This document shows positions 5,087 through 6,840 of a stretch of DNA of 6,840 nt, in pieces (within the stretch, counting starts at the first letter, position 1; each line of letters begins with the position of its first letter). Source of the stretch: Candidatus Omnitrophota bacterium (GTDB taxonomy: Bacteria > NPL-UPA2 > BS750m-G34); assembly GCA_016783345.1 (NCBI GenBank), contig JADHWT010000053.1:1-6840 (forward strand). The letters run 5' to 3'. The notes under the pieces are model-generated. The model saw only the letters and a list, made by a program, of their open reading frames with translations, did no database searches and was not told the origin of the DNA. A program made the translations under genes and the position numbers.

Positions 5087-5918
5087 GAAACCAATGCATA
5101 AAGTAAAAGTCGGTTCTATAGAAATAGGCGGAGGCAATCCCCTTGTCCTTATAGCAGGTCCGTGTGTCCTGGAAAAGGAAAAAGAGGCACTGGAGATTGC
5201 TCAGGAATTAAAGAGAATAACCGATCGTCTTAATATCCCTTTTATTTTTAAGTCCTCTTATGATAAGGCAAACCGCACATCTGTTAATTCTTATCGCGGA
5301 CCTGGTCTTAAAAAAGGCCTGCCTATATTAAAAAAGGTCAAGGAAAAATTCAAGATACCAATACTGTCTGATGTCCATTGTCAGGAAGATATAAAAGATG
5401 TCAAAGATATACTCGATATTATACAGGTCCCGGCATTTCTCTGCAGGCAGACTGATTTTATTACCCGTATAGCGCGTACTGGTAAGGCCATAAATATCAA
5501 GAAGGGTCAGTTTCTGGCGCCCTGGGATATAAAAAATATTATTGAAAAGATTACCCGCCGCAATAACCGCAGGATACTCATAACTGAAAGGGGGACGTCC
5601 TTTGGCTACAATAACCTGGTAGTGGATATGAGGGGGCTTGTTATTATGGCTAAATTTGGTTGTCCAATTATTTTTGATGCAACTCACAGTGTCCAGCTTC
5701 CTGGTAGTAAAGGGACTTCTTCCGGCGGGGATAGAGAATTCGTCTCGCATCTCTCCCGGGCAGCTACGGCTGTTGGTATAGACGGTCTGTTTCTGGAGGT
5801 GCATCCGGATCCCAACAGGGCCTCCTGCGACGGCCCCAATTCAATTGCCCTTAATAAACTTGAGCCTATTTTAAAGATAATAAAAGAAATAGACAGGATT
5901 GTTAAAAAGAGAGCTTAA
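5085..5918 (+). CDS. kdsA: 3-deoxy-D-manno-octulosonate 8-phosphate synthase (KDO-8-P synthase)
   Basis: KdsA is a cytoplasmic TIM-barrel enzyme condensing phosphoenolpyruvate with D-arabinose 5-phosphate to KDO-8-phosphate. The 277 residues carry the family's segments: LIAGPCVLE (22-30), FKSSYDKANRTS (55-66), SYRGPGL (69-75), PAFLCRQTD (116-124), KKGQFLAPWD (139-148), TERGTSFGYNNLVVDMRG (167-184), FDATHSVQLPG (197-207) and FLEVHPDPNRASCDGPN (236-252). C27, H201, E238 and D249 match the four ligands of metal-dependent (class II) enzymes such as that of Aquifex aeolicus. The class I enzyme of E. coli has Asn in place of the Cys. The ATG at 5085 overlaps the gmhB stop by one base. The ATG at 5094 (residue 4, MHKVKVG) is a credible alternative start because homologues commonly begin near there. 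It ends the KDO/heptose operon proper; the permease start overlaps its 3' end. Confidence 0.96.
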   Translation: MKPMHKVKVGSIEIGGGNPLVLIAGPCVLEKEKEALEIAQELKRITDRLNIPFIFKSSYDKANRTSVNSYRGPGLKKGLPILKKVKEKFKIPILSDVHCQEDIKDVKDILDIIQVPAFLCRQTDFITRIARTGKAINIKKGQFLAPWDIKNIIEKITRRNNRRILITERGTSFGYNNLVVDMRGLVIMAKFGCPIIFDATHSVQLPGSKGTSSGGDREFVSHLSRAATAVGIDGLFLEVHPDPNRASCDGPNSIALNKLEPILKIIKEIDRIVKKRA

Positions 5919-6840
5919 TCTACTCGATGTCTTCTGTATAGCCAGCGGCGCAATGATTAGTTCGGGCTTGTTTATACTGCCCGGACTTGCCCATGCCCTT
6001 GCCGGCCCCGCAGTTATTATCTCCTATTTTTTAGCAGGCCTTTTAGCAATGACCGGGATGTTAAGTCAGGCCGAGCTTGTATCGGCAATGCCCAAGGCAG
6101 GCGGGACATACTTTTATGTTGCGCGCAGTATGGGTCCGGCTGTTGGAACTGTTGACGGATTATTGACCTGGTTTTCGCTGTCTTTAAAGAGCGCCTTTGC
6201 ATTGGCAGGTATGGCTGCTTTTACAGTTCTCGTCCTTAATGTTAATATACACATAATTGCGCTTGCCCTGTGCCTTATTTTCATCATTATTAATATCTGC
6301 GGGATAAAGGGAGCCGGCAGGATACAGATTTTTTTGGTCTTTGGTCTGTTAGGTGTCCTGCTCATTTATATAATCCGGGGGTTCCCGGCAGTTAACATTC
6401 AATACTTCGAGCCTTTTTCCCCTAAAGGCCTGACTGCGGTTTTTTCTACCGCGGGTTTTGTCTTTGTTTCCTACGGAGGACTCTTAAAGGTCGCCAGTAT
6501 TGCTGAAGAGGTGAAGGATCCCGGCAGGGTCATACCTCTGGGAATGATCCTTTCACTTTTGGTGGTAAGCATTTTTTATATGCTGGTTGTCTTTGTGACA
6601 AGCGGTGTGCTCGGGCCTGGTGAACTTAACCATTCTCTTACCCCGATCTCTGACGGGGCCTCTGCTTTTATGGGGCAGGGTGGGAGAATTGCCTTGAGCA
6701 TTGCAGCTATCCTGGCATTTATTTCAACTGCGAACGCAGGGATTATGGGCGCCTCAAGATACCCACTGGCCCTGAGCAGGGACGGTCTTTTGCCTGATGT
6801 TTTTGGAAAAATCCACACAAGGTTTAAAACACCGCACATA
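5899..6840 (+). CDS. APC-superfamily amino acid/polyamine-type permease (3' end missing)
   Basis: This is an inner-membrane transporter of the amino acid-polyamine-organocation superfamily; the substrate cannot be told. The frame is open from a TAG at 5890 to the window end, giving 314 residues. I chose TTG at 5899 (MLKRELNLLDVFCIASGAMI) because the next start, ATG 5953, would remove half of the first membrane helix and the conserved GAMISSG unwound segment (residues 17-23). No strong ribosome site is seen; AGGA at 5895-5898 abuts the TTG. Other features are AGLLAMTGMLSQAELVSAMP with KAGGTYFYVARSMGP (helix 2 to helix 3), many hydrophobic segments consistent with the 12-helix fold, SIAEEVKDPGRVIP (about 200-213), and ASRYPLALSRDGLLP near the edge. 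The start overlaps kdsA by 20 bases, implying co-transcription. Homologues often carry C-terminal UspA-like domains, which cannot be checked here. Confidence 0.88.
   Translation, partial: MLKRELNLLDVFCIASGAMISSGLFILPGLAHALAGPAVIISYFLAGLLAMTGMLSQAELVSAMPKAGGTYFYVARSMGPAVGTVDGLLTWFSLSLKSAFALAGMAAFTVLVLNVNIHIIALALCLIFIIINICGIKGAGRIQIFLVFGLLGVLLIYIIRGFPAVNIQYFEPFSPKGLTAVFSTAGFVFVSYGGLLKVASIAEEVKDPGRVIPLGMILSLLVVSIFYMLVVFVTSGVLGPGELNHSLTPISDGASAFMGQGGRIALSIAAILAFISTANAGIMGASRYPLALSRDGLLPDVFGKIHTRFKTPHI

Noticed and set aside
5328..5804. 158-codon minus-strand frame opposite kdsA
   Set aside because: The + strand is unambiguously kdsA; the antisense product resembles nothing and has no start signals.
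6017..6839. Minus-strand frames opposite the permease
   Set aside because: The + strand frame encodes a continuous APC permease through the window end; these are antisense shadows.
1..6840. CRISPR array, tRNA, rRNA or transposase
   Set aside because: No regularly spaced repeats, no cloverleaf-like segments in the intergenic gaps, no rRNA-like sequence and no transposase motifs were seen.

Overview
The window comes from a Gram-negative (diderm) bacterium. It encodes several enzymes that make the inner-core sugars of lipopolysaccharide: 3-deoxy-D-manno-octulosonate (KDO) and the heptose of ADP-heptose. Base composition is moderate to AT-leaning, with lysine-rich proteins and many AAG/AAA and TTA codons. 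The lineage cannot be fixed from sequence alone. The gene set and protein style would suit an uncultured phylum such as Omnitrophota, or a Planctomycetota or Desulfobacterota relative (inference).

Layout, all genes on the + strand. (1) 1-911: 3' part of a deoxyhypusine-synthase-like gene of unknown function, cut by the left edge. (2) 912-2795: an accessory block. It holds a palindrome and a promoter driving an intact AAA+ ATPase of the DUF4143 type (1034-2170). A non-coding stretch with a second promoter candidate follows. Then come a short ORF resembling the N-terminus of a nucleotidyltransferase-like protein (2312-2542) and a coupled 63-codon acidic ORF (2539-2730). The block ends with a possible tiny leader ORF (2757-2795). 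(3) 2796-5918: a compact operon kdsB - heptose-7-phosphate kinase - gmhB - kdsA with gaps of 4 and 3 bases and one 1-base overlap. (4) 5899-6840: an APC-family amino acid/polyamine-type permease. It overlaps the end of kdsA, apparently starts at TTG, and runs off the right edge.

How the genes work together: KdsA condenses phosphoenolpyruvate with arabinose 5-phosphate to KDO-8-phosphate, and KdsB activates KDO as CMP-KDO. The PfkB-type kinase and GmhB carry out two successive steps of the ADP-heptose pathway. The isomerases (KdsD, GmhA), the KDO-8-P phosphatase (KdsC), the heptose adenylyltransferase and the epimerase are not in this window.

No RNA genes, CRISPR arrays or transposase genes were seen. 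No wholly new system can be demonstrated. The features most worth a second look are the accessory block upstream of the KDO/heptose operon, its apparently internally deleted nucleotidyltransferase with a hairpin at the suspected junction, and -10 boxes placed where they would give leaderless transcripts.
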